Below are positions 1 through 12,814 of a stretch of DNA of 64,000 nucleotides, piece after piece. This DNA is from Ichthyophthirius multifiliis. Lineage: Eukaryota; Ciliophora; Oligohymenophorea; Hymenostomatida. The position numbers and the translations under genes were made by a program. The notes beneath the pieces were generated by a model. The model was not told where the DNA came from and did not search any database. It saw only the letters and a program-made list of their open reading frames with translations. The stretch spans positions 1-64,000 of the forward strand of contig NW_004085960.1 in NCBI RefSeq assembly GCF_000220395.1, read 5' to 3'. Each line of letters opens with the position of its first letter. The first letter of the stretch is position 1.

Positions 1-257
1 AAAAANAAAAAAAACAATTTTTGTTTTACTTTAAATGTAGTGTTTTTTTTTTTTTGAAAACATTTTTTATATGTGATTATTTTCAAAATTTAAGCTAGAA
101 TTATTATGAATATTTTTGTTTAATGATTTCAATTTAAAATGATCAAATTTTACTTTTTTAAATTCTAAAAATCTTTATGATTAAAAGTTTATTGTATCTC
201 TATATTTATTTTATTCTAGGCTTTTTGTAGATTCTTTATTTTCTTTATTTTTTTTTC
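1..257. other. AT-rich window edge, no gene seen
   Basis: Low-complexity A/T sequence with one ambiguous base (n) at position 6, so this edge may lie next to an assembly gap. I see no coding signal on either strand. Confidence 0.6.
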
Positions 258-512
258 TCAAATTATTATTATTTATATTTTCTAATAAAATATTTAACCC
301 GGATTTTTTTTAATGATAATTATTTTATTAAGTTTATTTTTATTTTTTAATAAAAAAGAACTTACTTATTTTGGAGAAGTATTTACATTTTAAGATATTA
401 ATCTTCCCAATTTATCCCTTTCATTAACAAAAGGAATAAAAGATCTTTCAGTATTAGATAAATTATCTCTTTTTTAAATTTAGTTATGTTAAATATCAGT
501 TAAAAATGTGCC
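258..512 (-). CDS. Coding-like 3' segment, unrecognised
   Basis: Read on the minus strand with TAA/TAG as Gln, 85 codons stay open and end at a TGA. The middle has protein-like composition, with the stretch ERSFIPFVNERDKLGRLIS, in DNA that is clearly less AT-rich than its surroundings. No start codon is visible; the segment is preceded by a TTAG that could be an intron acceptor, so it may be a last exon whose upstream part is unrecognised. No family is recognised. It could also be a gene remnant. Confidence 0.3.
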
Positions 513-816
513 TAATATGAAATATAATTTATCTTTACTAGATTTATACTATTTTTTATTTATTTATGTATTCATTTTTTATATTTTATTTATTTTTTAT
601 TTTATTAATAAAAATAAATATATAAAATATTAATTTTAATATTTATTAATATTTTATAAAAATCTATTAAAATTAAAGAATAATTAATATTTGATTTATT
701 TATTATATTTTATCATTTTAATAAATTTAAAAATAAAATGTGAAATAATATTATATATGATAAAATAATTAATAATTAACCTAATTATTTTTAAAAAATT
801 GTTAAAAAACTTCACA

Positions 817-1380
817 ATGCCTTAATAAAGGAAAGATAAGATCAAAACGTATTAAATAATTGTAAATAATTTAATTGTTATTAAATTAATAAATATATTA
901 AGAAACAATATCAATTAATTATTCCAATATAGTTTTTGGTACAAATCAAATTCTTTGAATTTATTATTATTAAATAAAATTTAAATATAAGCAAACAAAA
1001 ATTCATTACAATTATTATAATTATAGTCTCCTGATTATAATAAAAAAATATGGCATATTATGCTTTAATAATAAATAAAAAAATCTTTGATAATAAAAAT
1101 TAATTCAAAATTAATTAAGTAGATATCTCATTAATATATTAACCATATAGATTATAGTAAAATATATAATCTAGAAATAAAAAAAGAGCCAATTATAATT
1201 ATTATACAATAGGTATTTTTTATAAGTAATAATAAATATATAAATATAAAGAAATTGATGTAAATTATAAAGATAAAATTGATTATTATTATAGCAAACA
1301 CTAATATAACTAAATGGAATATATAATCCTAAATTATATTCGAAAAAAGTTAAAATATTTTTTTCTTTATTATAACTTGA
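817..1380 (+). CDS. Possible hypothetical protein (weak)
   Basis: ATG to TGA gives 188 codons in one frame under the ciliate code. The product would be rich in Ile, Asn, Gln and Lys, with one better-looking stretch near the middle (SPDYNKKIWHIM). With TGA as the only stop and about 15% GC, chance open frames of this length do occur, and composition here is close to intergenic DNA. I list it only because it starts after an A-rich leader and includes the less AT-rich patch; it may not be a gene. Confidence 0.2.
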
Positions 1381-3112
1381 TATTTATGATTTATTAACTT
1401 TTTTAAATAATAATAATTTTGTTAATTAATATTTTAATACATAAAAGTAGAAAAATCATAGAATCAATATTTTTAATTTATAGAAATAAAATTTACATAA
1501 GAAAATATAATAGATTAATATAATTATTAAGTATAAATAAAAAAATGTATTAATTTTTATCAAAAATAATAATATTTTTATATAAAAAAATACAAAATAA
1601 ACTCTTTTTTATATATAAATTTTTTTTTATACTTAAAAAACTTTTTTCTTGTATTTACAATTGAATAATATTTATAAGGTGAATCCTTTTTTTAATTATT
1701 TAAAAATTATATTAAGAATTATATGTAGTTATTATAGCCATTAATAAAATATTATTATTTTTAAATCTATTTATATTTTGTTTACAAAAGGTTATAATAA
1801 AATAAAAATATTAAAAAGCTAAATATTATTTATAAGTATAATAAATAATTAATAGTAAAATAAATTATAATATAATATATAATATAATATAATTGTTTTC
1901 AAAACTAAATATAATATAATTGTTTCAAAAATTAAATATAATAAAATTATTTAATTAATTAAATTTATAAAAATAAAGAATAAATGTTATTAATAATATA
2001 AAATATTAAATAATAAATATAAAGTTATATAATTTTATGTATAAAAAATATTAATAATTTTATATTTTATTCTTTGTTAATTTTAAACTTTATATTAGAA
2101 AAAAAGATTATATTTAAAAAATATATTTTATAGAAAAATATAAAATTAAAATCCTATAAATAAATATATATTAAATATTAAATTTAAATATGATAAGTGC
2201 TATTTTTTTGTAATTTATTTTTAAAAACAATAATATCAACAAAAAAAATAGATTTAAAAAAAAAGAAAAAATATATAAAAAAATGATAAATAAATATAAT
2301 TTAAAAAATCAATAAAATAAATAATATAAAATAAAAAAATGAATCTTTTATAATGTATATTATATAATATTGACATAAAATAATTTTTTATAAAAATTTT
2401 TAAATACATCAATAATTGCAGTAAATATAATATTTAATCAAAATTATTTCTGAAGATAATGAAGAAAAAAATTAAGATTTATTATATTAAAAATATTAAT
2501 TATAATTAATATAATCATATGAAAAAAATAATTACTTTAATCATAAGAAAAAAATATACTTAAAATATTATTTGGTCATTTTCTTTTTAATTTATATTAA
2601 AAAATAAATCAACAATAAAATGCAAAAATAGATATAATATCATTTATTTATTATTATTGTTAAAATAAAGTATTACTATAAAAAATAAACAAAATAAATA
2701 ATTTTTTTTTTAAATATATTATTTAAATTATTTGTATATAAAAATTTATAAAATAAGCATTTATAAATTATAAATGTTTTTCACTATAAAACGTTTAAAT
2801 TATTGAATTATATTTTTTTTATATAGTTAAAAAAGTTATAGTTACTATAAATTGAAAAATGTAATATTTATAAATTAAAATAATACATATTTATTTTGTA
2901 TAATAATGTGTTTTAATACTAAATATATTTTCTTACTAATGAATTTATAATTTTAAAATATTCTCTTAATAATCCACAAAATAAACAAAAATTAATAATA
3001 ATATAATATATAATTTAAAAAAAAAAAAATAATTAAATAAATAAATATAAAAACAACCAATAAAATAGAAATGGATATATATAAATAAAAATAATTACTT
3101 TTAGAAATAATA
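1381..3112. other. Intergenic AT-rich DNA
   Basis: About 1.7 kb of A/T-dominated sequence. Apart from the short imperfect repeat near 1870-1945, I see no gene, RNA or element in it. Confidence 0.6.
1870..1945. repeat. Short imperfect tandem repeat
   Basis: A unit of roughly 30 bases containing AATATAATATAATTGTTT, then CAAAA and TTAAATA-like ends, appears twice in a row, with a partial third copy that is more diverged. It lies in intergenic DNA. Confidence 0.5.
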
Positions 3113-4325
3113 ATGGAAAAACTATATTTATTTACAGTAAATAATTTTGAAAAAGAAAACGAAGTTTTATTTAGTTTTGACATTTCTCATTTAGTTTAAT
3201 ATGAAGATTATTAATAAAAAACTCTTTTTATAAACATCAATACAGAAAATATAGATGAAAACTACTTCTTTTTTACCTAAATAGAATATGATTAATACGA
3301 TGCTTTACTTTAACATTACATATAAGAACCAAAAGTAATTCTAACAAATTTACAAAAACTAAATTAATAATACAATGATGAAGAATTGCAAATTGAAGAA
3401 AAAAATTAAAATAAACTAATATTACAAGACAAATAAAAAATAATATTATTAGAATTACTAGAAGTTACATTAATAACAGAAGTAGAACTAAAAGGATAAA
3501 GATAGTTTAGGAAAGCCTTAATAATAATAAATAGATTGAAATTTATTATTCTAATTAATAACGAAATTCTTTTTAATATTAAGTTCTAGAAGTTCATTTA
3601 TAAAATATAGCATTTATGGCAGGATTTTTAGAATTTAGATTGCTATTAAACTTTATAGTAAAAAAAATAAAAATTAATTCTATTTATTTTTATACAATAG
3701 CTCTATTATATAATCGATTAAATAAAATTATAAAATTTAAATACATAACTTTTGGGATAATAATATAGAATTTAAAAGTTAGATAAATCTTTTTTGGCCT
3801 TTAGAAGATAAGCTGGAATGTATATATAATATAAATCTTTATATATTAAAAAAATAAAATTTAAAAGGTATAAAACCAGGACATCATATATATTATTAAA
3901 AAAATAGTAATTTTTTTGGATAAAAAAAGCATGGATTTTGTATTACTAATAATTAAATATTATTTTTAGTAAAAAGAGATAATTTAAGTTATTATAAAAT
4001 ATAATAGAGCAATTTAAATTATTTTAAAGAAAATTATAACCAAAAAATATTATTTTATGATAATATTTTAAAAGATGATCTTAAACTATAATATATAAAT
4101 TATACTATATATGACCATCCCTTTTAAACTATTTTTAAGGGCAAAACTTATTTTTTAATTAAAAGATTAAATTTTTATATATAGAAATAAATAAAACAAG
4201 ATTTCTTGCCTAAACTAATATAAATGGCTAACTAGAGTGATGATTAAATAATAAGGAATATTATCAGAATCGTAAAAGATATAACAAATGAATTTAATGA
4301 TTGTTTTTTCATATCTCTTGAATGA
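3113..4325 (+). CDS. Hypothetical protein, one intron
   Basis: The start follows an A-rich leader and reads MEKLYLFTVNNF. Exon 1 runs to 3657 and a 43-bp intron (GTAAAA...ACAATAG, 3658-3700) joins it in frame to an exon ending at the TGA at 4323-4325. The total is 389 residues. The start resembles the beta-strand openings of longin-like trafficking proteins, but this is a faint impression and I do not assign a family. The middle (LLEVTLITEVELKGQ) looks like a folded core. There is no signal peptide or clear membrane segment. The gene stands alone, on the opposite strand to PEX12 downstream. Confidence 0.65.
3658..3700 (+). other. Intron, 43 bp
   Basis: GTAAAA donor and ACAATAG acceptor. Its removal shifts the reading frame by one and joins two good coding frames, which is what supports both the intron and the gene model. 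Confidence 0.75.
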
Positions 4326-4742
4326 TTAATTAATATTATTTCTTTTTAAATTTTTTAAAAAAAATATATATATATAAAAATAAATATTAATAAAAATGAT
4401 AAATTTTACTAAATTATATTAAAAAATAATTTATATTTGATTTTTATTTTGTTTAATTTACTAAAAAAATTAATTTTAATTATATTAGAAATGAAAATAC
4501 GATTTTTTTGCTAATTTAAATATAATATATTTCATATTTAATTTAATTTAATTTATATTAAAATTGATAAAAAATTTAATTGAAAAAAAAAAAAAAAAAA
4601 GTTTTATAAAATAAAGAATATATATATATTTTTTAATCAAAAAAAAAATCAAATCATAAATATTTATATTAAAATAAAAAATTAATATTATTTACAAAAA
4701 AAATATAAAATAAATTAATTTCATTTTATTATATTATAATAA
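4326..4742. other. Intergenic, poly-A tracts
   Basis: Convergent spacer between two gene 3' ends. It holds poly-A and AT dinucleotide runs and nothing else that I recognise. Confidence 0.6.
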
Positions 4743-5718
4743 TCATTATTATATGAATATTTTATGAATTTATTTAATATTTGAATTAACTTATGTAACT
4801 GGACAACAATTATTATCTTTAACATGTTCAAATACACAAGTATAACAAAAAACAAATCCACTAGAAGCTAAAACAGCAGGATTTTTAATCAAAGATTTAC
4901 AAATAGGACAATATTAACTTGCAATAGAATTTGTATTATTCAAAAAAGGTGGTTTTACCAAAACATTATTATTAAAATTTTAATTATTTTAATTATTATT
5001 TCCCCTATAATACCATTCAAGGGCTTTTGTGGATAAAAATAAACCAAAAATGAAATATTTTTTTAAAAATTCATTAAAATAAATTATATTTTAATTATTT
5101 TATTTTTATTCTTGTAAACGCACTAATTTTTAATTTAAAACATGAAAATCAAATGTATAATAATTAAAATTTGGATCAAGCAAGTATTTTGTATTGTAAA
5201 TGAAATTCACTAAATTTAAAAATAAATGGAAAAGTGGATACATTTTTAAATATATTTATTATGAAAATGATATTTATTCCTAATTTTATAATAAAGTTTT
5301 CAATTATAGGTATTTTTTTTCTAGTTTATTGATTATATATGGAAATATTGTTGTAAAAAATAAAACTAAAGCTTTTTTGTTTTTAAATGTTAAATTATTT
5401 TTTATATCTTCACGTTTGTAATTATAAAAGAACTCTGCATATGTCGCATTATGTTTCTTAAGGTAATATATTTATATAATATTTTCAAATATTAATAAAA
5501 TTTCATCTTTGAAGTAACGAAAATTTACTAGACTTAAAAATTTATCAAATATTATGTTTACTAAATAATAATAAGCGCCTTTTAAATATCTTTTTTTTAA
5601 AAAAATAAATAAATATATTACTTTTGTTTTTTTTGGTTTAATTTTTTACTCTTGAAATTATTAAATTGCAAAATGTTCAAAAAAATGAATTTTCTCTTAA
5701 AAAATTCTTGATTCCATT
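4743..5718 (-). CDS. PEX12: Peroxin 12, peroxisomal RING protein
   Basis: About 310 residues. The C-terminus carries the PEX12 RING-like finger: CPICKSL, NPAVLASSGFVFCYTCVF and CCPVT, closely matching the family's ending. Upstream are PEX12-like segments such as AEFFYNYKREDI and FPYIINKLEKKY, then a hydrophobic region (YPLFHLFLNLVNFIYNTKYL) that would sit in the peroxisomal membrane. A PPFLNN stretch precedes the finger, like the proline-rich linker of homologues. In known systems PEX12 works with PEX2 and PEX10 as the ubiquitin ligase that recycles the PEX5 receptor. A 32-bp intron lies at 5590-5621. The first 30 codons switch frame at two T/A runs, so the exact N-terminus from the ATG at 5718 is uncertain. 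It is head-to-head with FAH. Confidence 0.9.
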
Positions 5719-6024
5719 TTTTTTTTTTGAATATATATTTTTATTAAATATATTAATTTAGATATTTTATTTTAATTATATATAAAAGGAAAGATAATAT
5801 ATTTAATTAACCAAAAAATATAAATAAAAAAAATGCTATATATATATGTCCAAATAATTATAGTTTGTCATCTTTTATTAAAAATAAAAGCAAATTAATG
5901 TAAAAATAATAATATAAAAACTTGTTAAGAAGTAAAAAAAAAAATTATAAAAAAAAAAAAATTACATAATTTTTTTCTTTATTAAACCAAAAAAAAATAA
6001 AATAAAAATCAAATAAATAAGAAA
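5719..6024. promoter_or_regulatory. Shared PEX12/FAH upstream spacer
   Basis: This 306-bp stretch separates the ATGs of two divergent genes, so both promoters must lie in or near it. It is T-rich towards PEX12 and A-rich towards FAH. No specific motif is recognisable. Confidence 0.4.
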
Positions 6025-7578
6025 ATGGAAAATATAAACTAAACCTGGTTCTAATTTCCTTCAGATACTGATTTTACATATCATAATATACCTTTTGGAG
6101 TATTTTCAACTAAAAAAGACCCTGAAGATGCCCGTCCTGCAACCCGAGTAGGTAAAAAAAAAGAAACCACCACAAAAAATAAAAAAAAAAACATAAAAAA
6201 AAAAGGTGATTATTTAATAGACTTAAGGGAATTGGAAATAAACAATTTATTAATTGGCGAACAATATAAATCTTTAAACCGAAAAATATTTTAATCAAGA
6301 ACTCTAAACGACTTCATGTCATTGACAAGATCTGATTGGAGAGAAGTTCGTAAAACAATCTAATAATTATTACATTTAGGTTCAGAATTAGATAAGAATC
6401 TCGAATTAAGAAAAAAGCTTTTTTTCCACATAAATGATATTATTATGCATTTACCAGCACACATTTAAGATTATACAGATTTTTATTCATCTAAAAATCA
6501 TGCATATAATATCGGAGTTATGTTTAGAGGAAAAGATAATGCTTTGTAACCTAATTGGACCCATTTACCTGTTACTTTATATATATTTTTATTTTTAAAA
6601 GATATAAATATTAAAATTAGGTTGGATATCATGGAAGAGCATCCACTGTTGTAGTTTCAGGAACTTCAATTCATCGTCCTAGAGGTCAAACTAAAGCTCC
6701 AACAGCAGAAAAGCCTTCTTTTACAGAATGCAAAAGACTAGATTTTGAACTTGAAATAGGAGCTTTTATTGGAGGAAAACCTAATAAAGTAAAAAATATA
6801 AAATAAAATAATTTTTAGTTTTAAAAAATCATAAAATAAAAATAAAATAGCTGGGGGAACCTATTAATGTTAATGAAGCTGAAAATCGCATTTTCGGTAT
6901 TGTCCTTATGAATGATTGGAGTGCAAGGGATATTTAAAATTGGGAATATGTACCTTTAGGTCCATTTTTAGCTGAAAACTTCGGAACTACAATTTCCCCT
7001 TGGGTAGTTACTTTGGATGCTTTAGAATCTTTCAAAATTGATTTGCCTAAATAAGATCCCGAACCTTTCCTTATTTGAATGAAAAAAAACATTGCTCTTA
7101 TGATATTTTCTTAGATGTTTATTTATAACCTGAAAATGCTTAAAATTAAGATAGAATTACTAGAAGCAATTTTAAGTTTAAATATATATATATTTTCATT
7201 TTTTTATCAATTAAAAAAAGATACCTTTATTGGAGTATTACTTAATAATTGGCACATCATAGTGTTACTGGATGTATTATGAATCCTGGAGATCTTTTAG
7301 GTTCAGGAACTATTTCAGGAACTGAAAAGCATGAATTTGGTTCAATGATTGAATTATCTTGGTCAGGTTAAGAAAAAATATAACTTTCTAATGGATAAGA
7401 AAGAACTTTTATTTAAGATGGAGATACTATTACTATGAAAGGTTGGGCTGAAAAAAACGGGTTTTTAATTAATTTAATTTTTATTTATATTTTATTTTAA
7501 ATAAAAAGTGTAAGAATTGGATTTGGTGAATGTAGTGGAAAAATACTTCCTGCTCATCCGGAAAATATATATTATTGA
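6025..7578 (+). CDS. FAH: Fumarylacetoacetase
   Basis: This is the last enzyme of tyrosine breakdown, hydrolysing fumarylacetoacetate to fumarate and acetoacetate. About 430 residues, against 419 in human. The N-terminal domain opens with [15 protein letters not shown]. The catalytic domain shows [62 protein letters not shown] and FGSMIELSW, which include the family's metal-binding Asp/Glu and catalytic His positions. Five introns (54, 50, 62, 45 and 48 bp) are placed by alignment to the known protein: 6152-6205, 6571-6620, 6789-6850, 7176-7220 and 7461-7508. One C appears to be missing around 7066, where CCTTTCCTT should read as Pro-Phe-Pro-Tyr; the frame is clean on both sides, so this looks like a sequencing slip rather than a dead gene. 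Confidence 0.95.
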
Positions 7579-7609
<31 letters not shown>

Positions 7610-7639
7610 ATTAGCAATATTTATTAATAAAAAAGAAAA

Positions 7640-8505
7640 ATCTTAATAAAAAAAATTTTCTCCAAAGAAAAATTATTTTTTTAATTTTTTATTTAATATT
7701 TTTTGCTTAAACCAATTTTCTCGTAATTTATTTTATCTATATTTTTATTTCTGGATTTTTAAACCCTTTCTAAATTTTATAAAATTTTCCAATTTTTTTA
7801 TCGGAATTCAATTAATATCCCCTCCCCTCATTCACTAAAATCATATAAATTATTAGTTTTTTAAGAAAATAATTTTCTCATAACTGTTTAAGGCTTAATA
7901 AAATAAAATCTCAGGAACAATAATAATTTATTAGCACACTAGCCCATTGACAATATATATATTTTAAATAAATAGAATCTCAAGTTTCATAAATTTCATA
8001 TTGATTTACTAAATGTTCATTTTAAATATTTCTTATTATAGAAATTTTGTTTAACATTTTTTTTCTTTTATACTAACTTCTTATAAATTTTATGAAATTG
8101 TTATTAAAAAATATGTGTATAATTTATTCCTATATATATTTTTGCAAAAAGACCTCTTAATATCATTTTTTAGGCAATAAAATATTCATGGAATGCCCTT
8201 TGTATTCCATATTATATCAATATATATTTTCCAAACTTTAGATGTTTTTTAGATATACTATATATATATATCGAGTATTTTTCAATATTATTTTATTCTA
8301 AAAACTTATAAAATTATGCTTTTTATGCTTATTAAGAATTTCAAATTTATTTTTCTTTTATATTATATAATAATAACGATATTTTATGCTTTTACAGAAT
8401 TCTAGATTTTTAAAAATAATTTCTTTACTTATTTAGGTCATTTTCTCTAATTATTTTTTAAGGATTTCGCCATGTTTTTTGTTGGCTTAAATATTTATTC
8501 ATCAT
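7640..8505 (-). pseudogene. Broken gene or highly degraded coding region
   Basis: The minus strand contains several protein-like stretches that do not connect. One starts MNKYLSQQKTWRNPQKIIRE near 8500 and runs through an in-frame TGA into a segment containing KHLKFGKYILIQYGIQRAF. A second starts MLNKISIIRNIQNEHLVNQY near 8060 and meets TGA after about 25 codons. Downstream are more open pieces in other frames, such as GKFYKIQKGFKNPEI. No intron set that I could find rescues it. IRNIQNEHLVNQY faintly recalls the RIQN-L-Y signature of PARP catalytic domains, but no catalytic motif follows. Most likely a decayed host gene. Confidence 0.4.
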
Positions 8506-8991
8506 ATAAAGAAAAATGATTTATCATAGAAAAATGATTATATATAAAATTATTTTTTGATTTATTTTAGTTATATATTTTAAAAAATTTATAATAAAAT
8601 AATAGAGTATATAATTATAAATATATTTTTATTATAGATTTAATTTATAATATTTTATATTTTTTTAAATTATAAAATTACCTGATATTATCTACTTTAA
8701 ATATAAATAATTTTATAATACTAAGAATTAAATTCAATATATTAGATATTAATATCTATATTAAATATATAATATATGCGTATATTTATTTAAAAGTTAT
8801 GTTATATTGTATATCTAATTAGAGTAAGCTTTAAATTAAATTTCTATATTTATTCTATAATAAAAAAATTATTGTTATATATAAATTAATTAATTTTCAT
8901 TGTTTAACAAAAAACATAATTCATTCAATAAAATTCAATAAAAAAAAAAAAAAAAAAAAAAAACCAAAAGCATAAACAAAAAATATAAACA
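8506..8991. other. Intergenic, poly-A tract before EF-hand gene
   Basis: A/T-rich DNA ending in a run of about two dozen A residues just upstream of the next start codon. No gene seen. Confidence 0.6.
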
Positions 8992-9523
8992 ATGAATTTA
9001 TCCGAAGATGACATTTAATTTTGTCAAAAAGCATTTTCTGATTATGATGAAGATGGTTTAGGATCTATAAATGTTTCCGACTTAAAATTAGCTTTGGATA
9101 ATATAGGATGCTAATTAAAGGAAGAAGAATTATTTAAAATGATAAGTGAAGTTGATGAATAAAATACTGGTTAAATAAAATTTTCAGATTTTCTAGCTAT
9201 ATATTATAAATTAAAATATAAAAATTTAAGTTAAGACGACTAAGATACATTAGATGCATTTGTAGCTATGGGAGGAAACGCAGATAAATCCGGAAAAGTA
9301 GATGCAGTTGAACTAATAAGAATCGTTAAAGAAGAATTTTAAGTTAGTAAAAAAAAAAAAAAAAAAAAAATTTAAAAAATTTAAAAAATAACTTTAAAAA
9401 TTTTAGATGACTATTGACATTGAAGGACTTATTAAAGAAGTTGATGAAGATGGATCAGGCGAAATTGAGTATTCAGAGTTTTATTAATTATTATGTTCTG
9501 GTTATGCTAATGAAGGAAATTGA
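8992..9523 (+). CDS. EF-hand protein (calmodulin/dynein-light-chain type)
   Basis: 155 residues with four EF-hand units in two pairs. Hand 1 (DYDEDGLGSINV) has good early ligands but Val instead of Glu at position 12. Hands 2 and 3 (DEQNTGQIKFSD and NADKSGKVDAVE) are partly canonical. Hand 4 (DEDGSGEIEYSE) is fully canonical. The linker FVAMGGNADKSGKV followed by IKEVDEDGSGEIEY resembles ciliary calmodulin-like proteins of the outer-arm docking/LC4 type more than calmodulin itself; that assignment is an inference. One 64-bp intron (9343-9406, GTTAGT...TTTTAG) splits it after codon 117 in phase 0. It probably binds calcium through hand 4. Confidence 0.85.
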
Positions 9524-10027
9524 TTGTGCATAAATGTTACATAGAAATAGATATAGATATAAATATATATAATTAAATAAATTACTATATGTTGCTTTGA
9601 TTTCTTTTTATTTATTTTATTTATATTATATTTTATATTACAAATGCTTTTTATAAACATACATCTATATTTGATTTTTTTATTAAATTTATTATGTAAA
9701 TAATACAATAGTTATATAATTTTTAAAAATCAAATGTTATTTTATATAAAATAGTCTATTTTAAATATTATTATTATTTTTAAAAATACAAATTTGTATG
9801 ATGTTTTGGTTTTTGTTTTTGTTTTTTTGTTAAAAAAAAAAAAAATTAAATATTTAAAATTAAAATAATTAAATTATTTAAATTAATTATTTTATTAATA
9901 AATTATTGATAAAATTATTTAAAAATATTAAATTTAATATATAAATATAATTATTTAAAACAGTTAAATATATTTTTAATTAAAATTATTTTATATAATA
10001 AATAAAAGCATTATATTTTTTTTTGTT
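9524..10027. other. Intergenic AT-rich DNA
   Basis: Convergent spacer with T and A runs. No coding signal in the ciliate code on either strand. Confidence 0.6.
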
Positions 10028-10883
10028 TCATTTAGTCTATCCTTTATATCTTACACTTTCATAACAAAAAGGTTTAAAAGAAGGGGTATTTTCTTCTTAA
10101 ATTTTCTTGAGTTTAATTACTCTAGATTTCATATCATCCGAAAATCTATCCACAAAATTTTATTAAGAATGTATTTTTGATTTAGTTTTTTTATTAATTG
10201 AAAGAACTTGATTATTTTCTATCTTTTTTTCTTCAGCTTATATTTATATTTTAGATTATACTTTTTATTTCCATTATATTTATTAATTAAAAAAATCATC
10301 TGCACTTCTATATTCTTGTGATTATATATTTAAGTTAGGCATATAAGTACATTATTCAAGTTCATTTAAATATTTTAAATAATTAAAATAATTATTTTAC
10401 TTTTCTATTTTTTTTTGTATTCTATATTTCTATCATACAAATTATTCTTTTAATATTAATTCTATTAACAAATTAATTTCGAAACATTATTTATTTATGG
10501 TTTAGAATATATGCTTTCCAAAATTTTTTTCTTGAATAATTTTCTATTGTTCTATTTTAATACTCTTTTGCATTAAAAATTAATTATTTTTTCTAAAAAC
10601 TCTTCATATCGCTTTTAATTTCTAATTTATTTATTCAATTATTTTTAATTTAATTAATTTTTATTTGTTTTTGTATTATTTTCTTTAATATATTCCTTCC
10701 ATAATTATATGTTTTACAAAATCAATTCCTCCTCATTTAAATTTTATATAAAAATTTAATCATCTTATTCTTCTTCATTTATTTATTTTTATAGATTTTT
10801 TAAATTCTTAATTATAATTTATTCTGGAATGTCCTTTATATATTTATATTATATTTAATTGATTTTTAATTATTTTTTACCAT
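10028..10883 (-). CDS. Hypothetical coiled-coil protein
   Basis: The ATG at 10883 is followed directly by a 47-bp intron (10834-10880), giving an N-terminus MDIPEQIIIKNLKN. Then comes a Gln/Lys/Glu-rich helical region (YEEFLEKIINF). The C-terminal part contains CTYMPNLN, then SADDFFNQQIQWKQK and FVDRFSDDMKSRVIKLK. The C-T-x-x-P-x-L-N motif followed by an F-x-x-Q-x-x-W-K segment recurs in ciliate and flagellate structural proteins. The frame slips once, at a nine-A run near 10410, so about 270 residues are expected. Function unknown; a cytoskeletal role is only a guess. Confidence 0.6.
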
Positions 10884-12147
10884 TTTTAAAATTATGAGAA
10901 AATATTTTATATTTATTTATTTTTTTAACTTTACTAAAAATTATTTTTTTAAATATTTTATTAAAGGCAGATATGTATTTACCAATCTAAATAAAATATA
11001 TTCTAAAATAATAACATAGATTTATTGATTTAGAAATATATTATTTCTTTTTATTTTAAAATTTATTTATATTTATATTATATATATATAATTATTTAAT
11101 TTAAATAATTAATTAAATTTTTATATAAAATTAAACTAAAATATTTATTTAAAAATTTAAAAAAATTATTCTCTATATAAAAATAAAAACTATAAAAATA
11201 TATATAAATTATTAAAAAACTTTATAATTATTTTATAATTTAAAATTTTTAATAAATAAAAATTAACTTTTAAAAAAATATTTTATTTTAAAATAAATCA
11301 TAATAAATTTATTTAGAAATTAATAATAGTTATTAATTATTATAATATTTTAATTAAATATATATAAACATACATATCAAAATATTTTATTTTATAATTA
11401 ATGGAAGAATGTAAATTTATTATATATTATAATTTTGATTTTTAATAAATTAAAAATTTTCAAATATATTTTTTATAAAATAATTTTTTAAATTTTTCTA
11501 TTGAAAATTTTTTAATAAAAAATGATAATACGATATTATTCATAAATTATAAATTCTTGTTTTTTAATTTATTTATTTAAATTACTATATATTGATTTTT
11601 TTAAAAAAAAATTAAATATAAAAAGAGAATTAAGTTATAAGCTGAAAAAATAATACATATAAAATTAAAGATATAAACCAAATAAAAGAAGGAATATTAA
11701 AATATAAAAATATAAAATTAAAAATTAAATTTATAAATATTAAAAAAAAAAAAATATAGAAATACAAATTAAAATTTAATTTTAATTCTTTTTTTCTAAT
11801 TAAATTTCTTATATTTATTTTAACAAATTAAAATAAATGTTACATTTACATATATATATTTATAATTTTTATAATAAAAAAAATTTAATGGGTAAATGAA
11901 AAAAATAATTTTAATATAATAAAAATAATATAATATAATAATTCATATTAAAACTTGTTATGTCAAACTTTAAAAAGAAAAAATAGTAGTATTAAATTAT
12001 AAAAAAATCATATGAAAAATAAATAAATGTATATTTATATATTTATATATTTATATGTTTATATGTTTATATATATTTTATATTAATATTAAAAATTATA
12101 ATTAAATAAATAAATATAAACAAACAAAAATAAAATAAAAAAGTAAA
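10884..12147. other. Intergenic AT-rich DNA
   Basis: About 1.26 kb between divergent genes, holding only A/T runs and short dinucleotide stretches. Nothing recognisable. Confidence 0.6.
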
Positions 12148-12814
12148 ATGGATAATTAAAATACAAACCAATTTTAACTTCATGATTAAAATCTGTTAGA
12201 TTTATAAAATAATTAGCGTAAAAGTCTAAATGAACATGATTAAAATACACCAAACCGTTCAAGATATTTTTCTTCAATGAATTATTAAGAATATGTTTAT
12301 TAATTTGATAAACCTCCTGCTTGCCCTAAACTTCTGTAAAATAATTAAAAAAATTAAAAATTATTATAAAAATAGACCATAAAAAGTTTTATCAGGATAA
12401 GATAATAATTTTTTCTTAGAAGAACCATAATAATAATTAGATGATGATTATAATATGTAAATTTAATTTAAATGTTTTTTTTATTTTTTTAAAATTTTAA
12501 AAAGTCGTTGTTATTCTTAGAGTATGCCTATGAAACCTTTTTTTTTGAGTGGAAAAAGTAGCTTAAAATCTAATTATGAATAAAAAGTTATTAATGAAGA
12601 TTAGGAAGAAGATTATGATGATAATGACGTTGATAGAGAAGATAATAGCAATTTGCCTATTTTTCCAATTGACTAACTTCCTAAAGAGTATAATGTTATT
12701 AATAATCTTATTGAATATAATAGGATTAGAGCAAATACAGAATTAAATAATAATGGACAAAGTATATTCTAATTTTGCTCAATAAGAAGTAAATAAAACA
12801 CAATTATTCATTGA
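12148..12814 (+). CDS. Hypothetical acidic protein, two introns
   Basis: Three exons joined by introns of 40 bp (12336-12375) and 48 bp (12457-12504) give exactly 193 codons including TGA, with consistent phase at both junctions. The product begins MDNQNTNQFQLHDQN, has a basic segment RSRYFSSMNYQEYVYQFDKP, an acidic run EDQEEDYDDNDVDREDN near the middle, and a conserved-looking tail PIFPIDQLPKEYNVINNL. No domain is recognised. It has no signal peptide or membrane segment, so a cytosolic or nuclear regulatory protein is likely. Confidence 0.65.
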
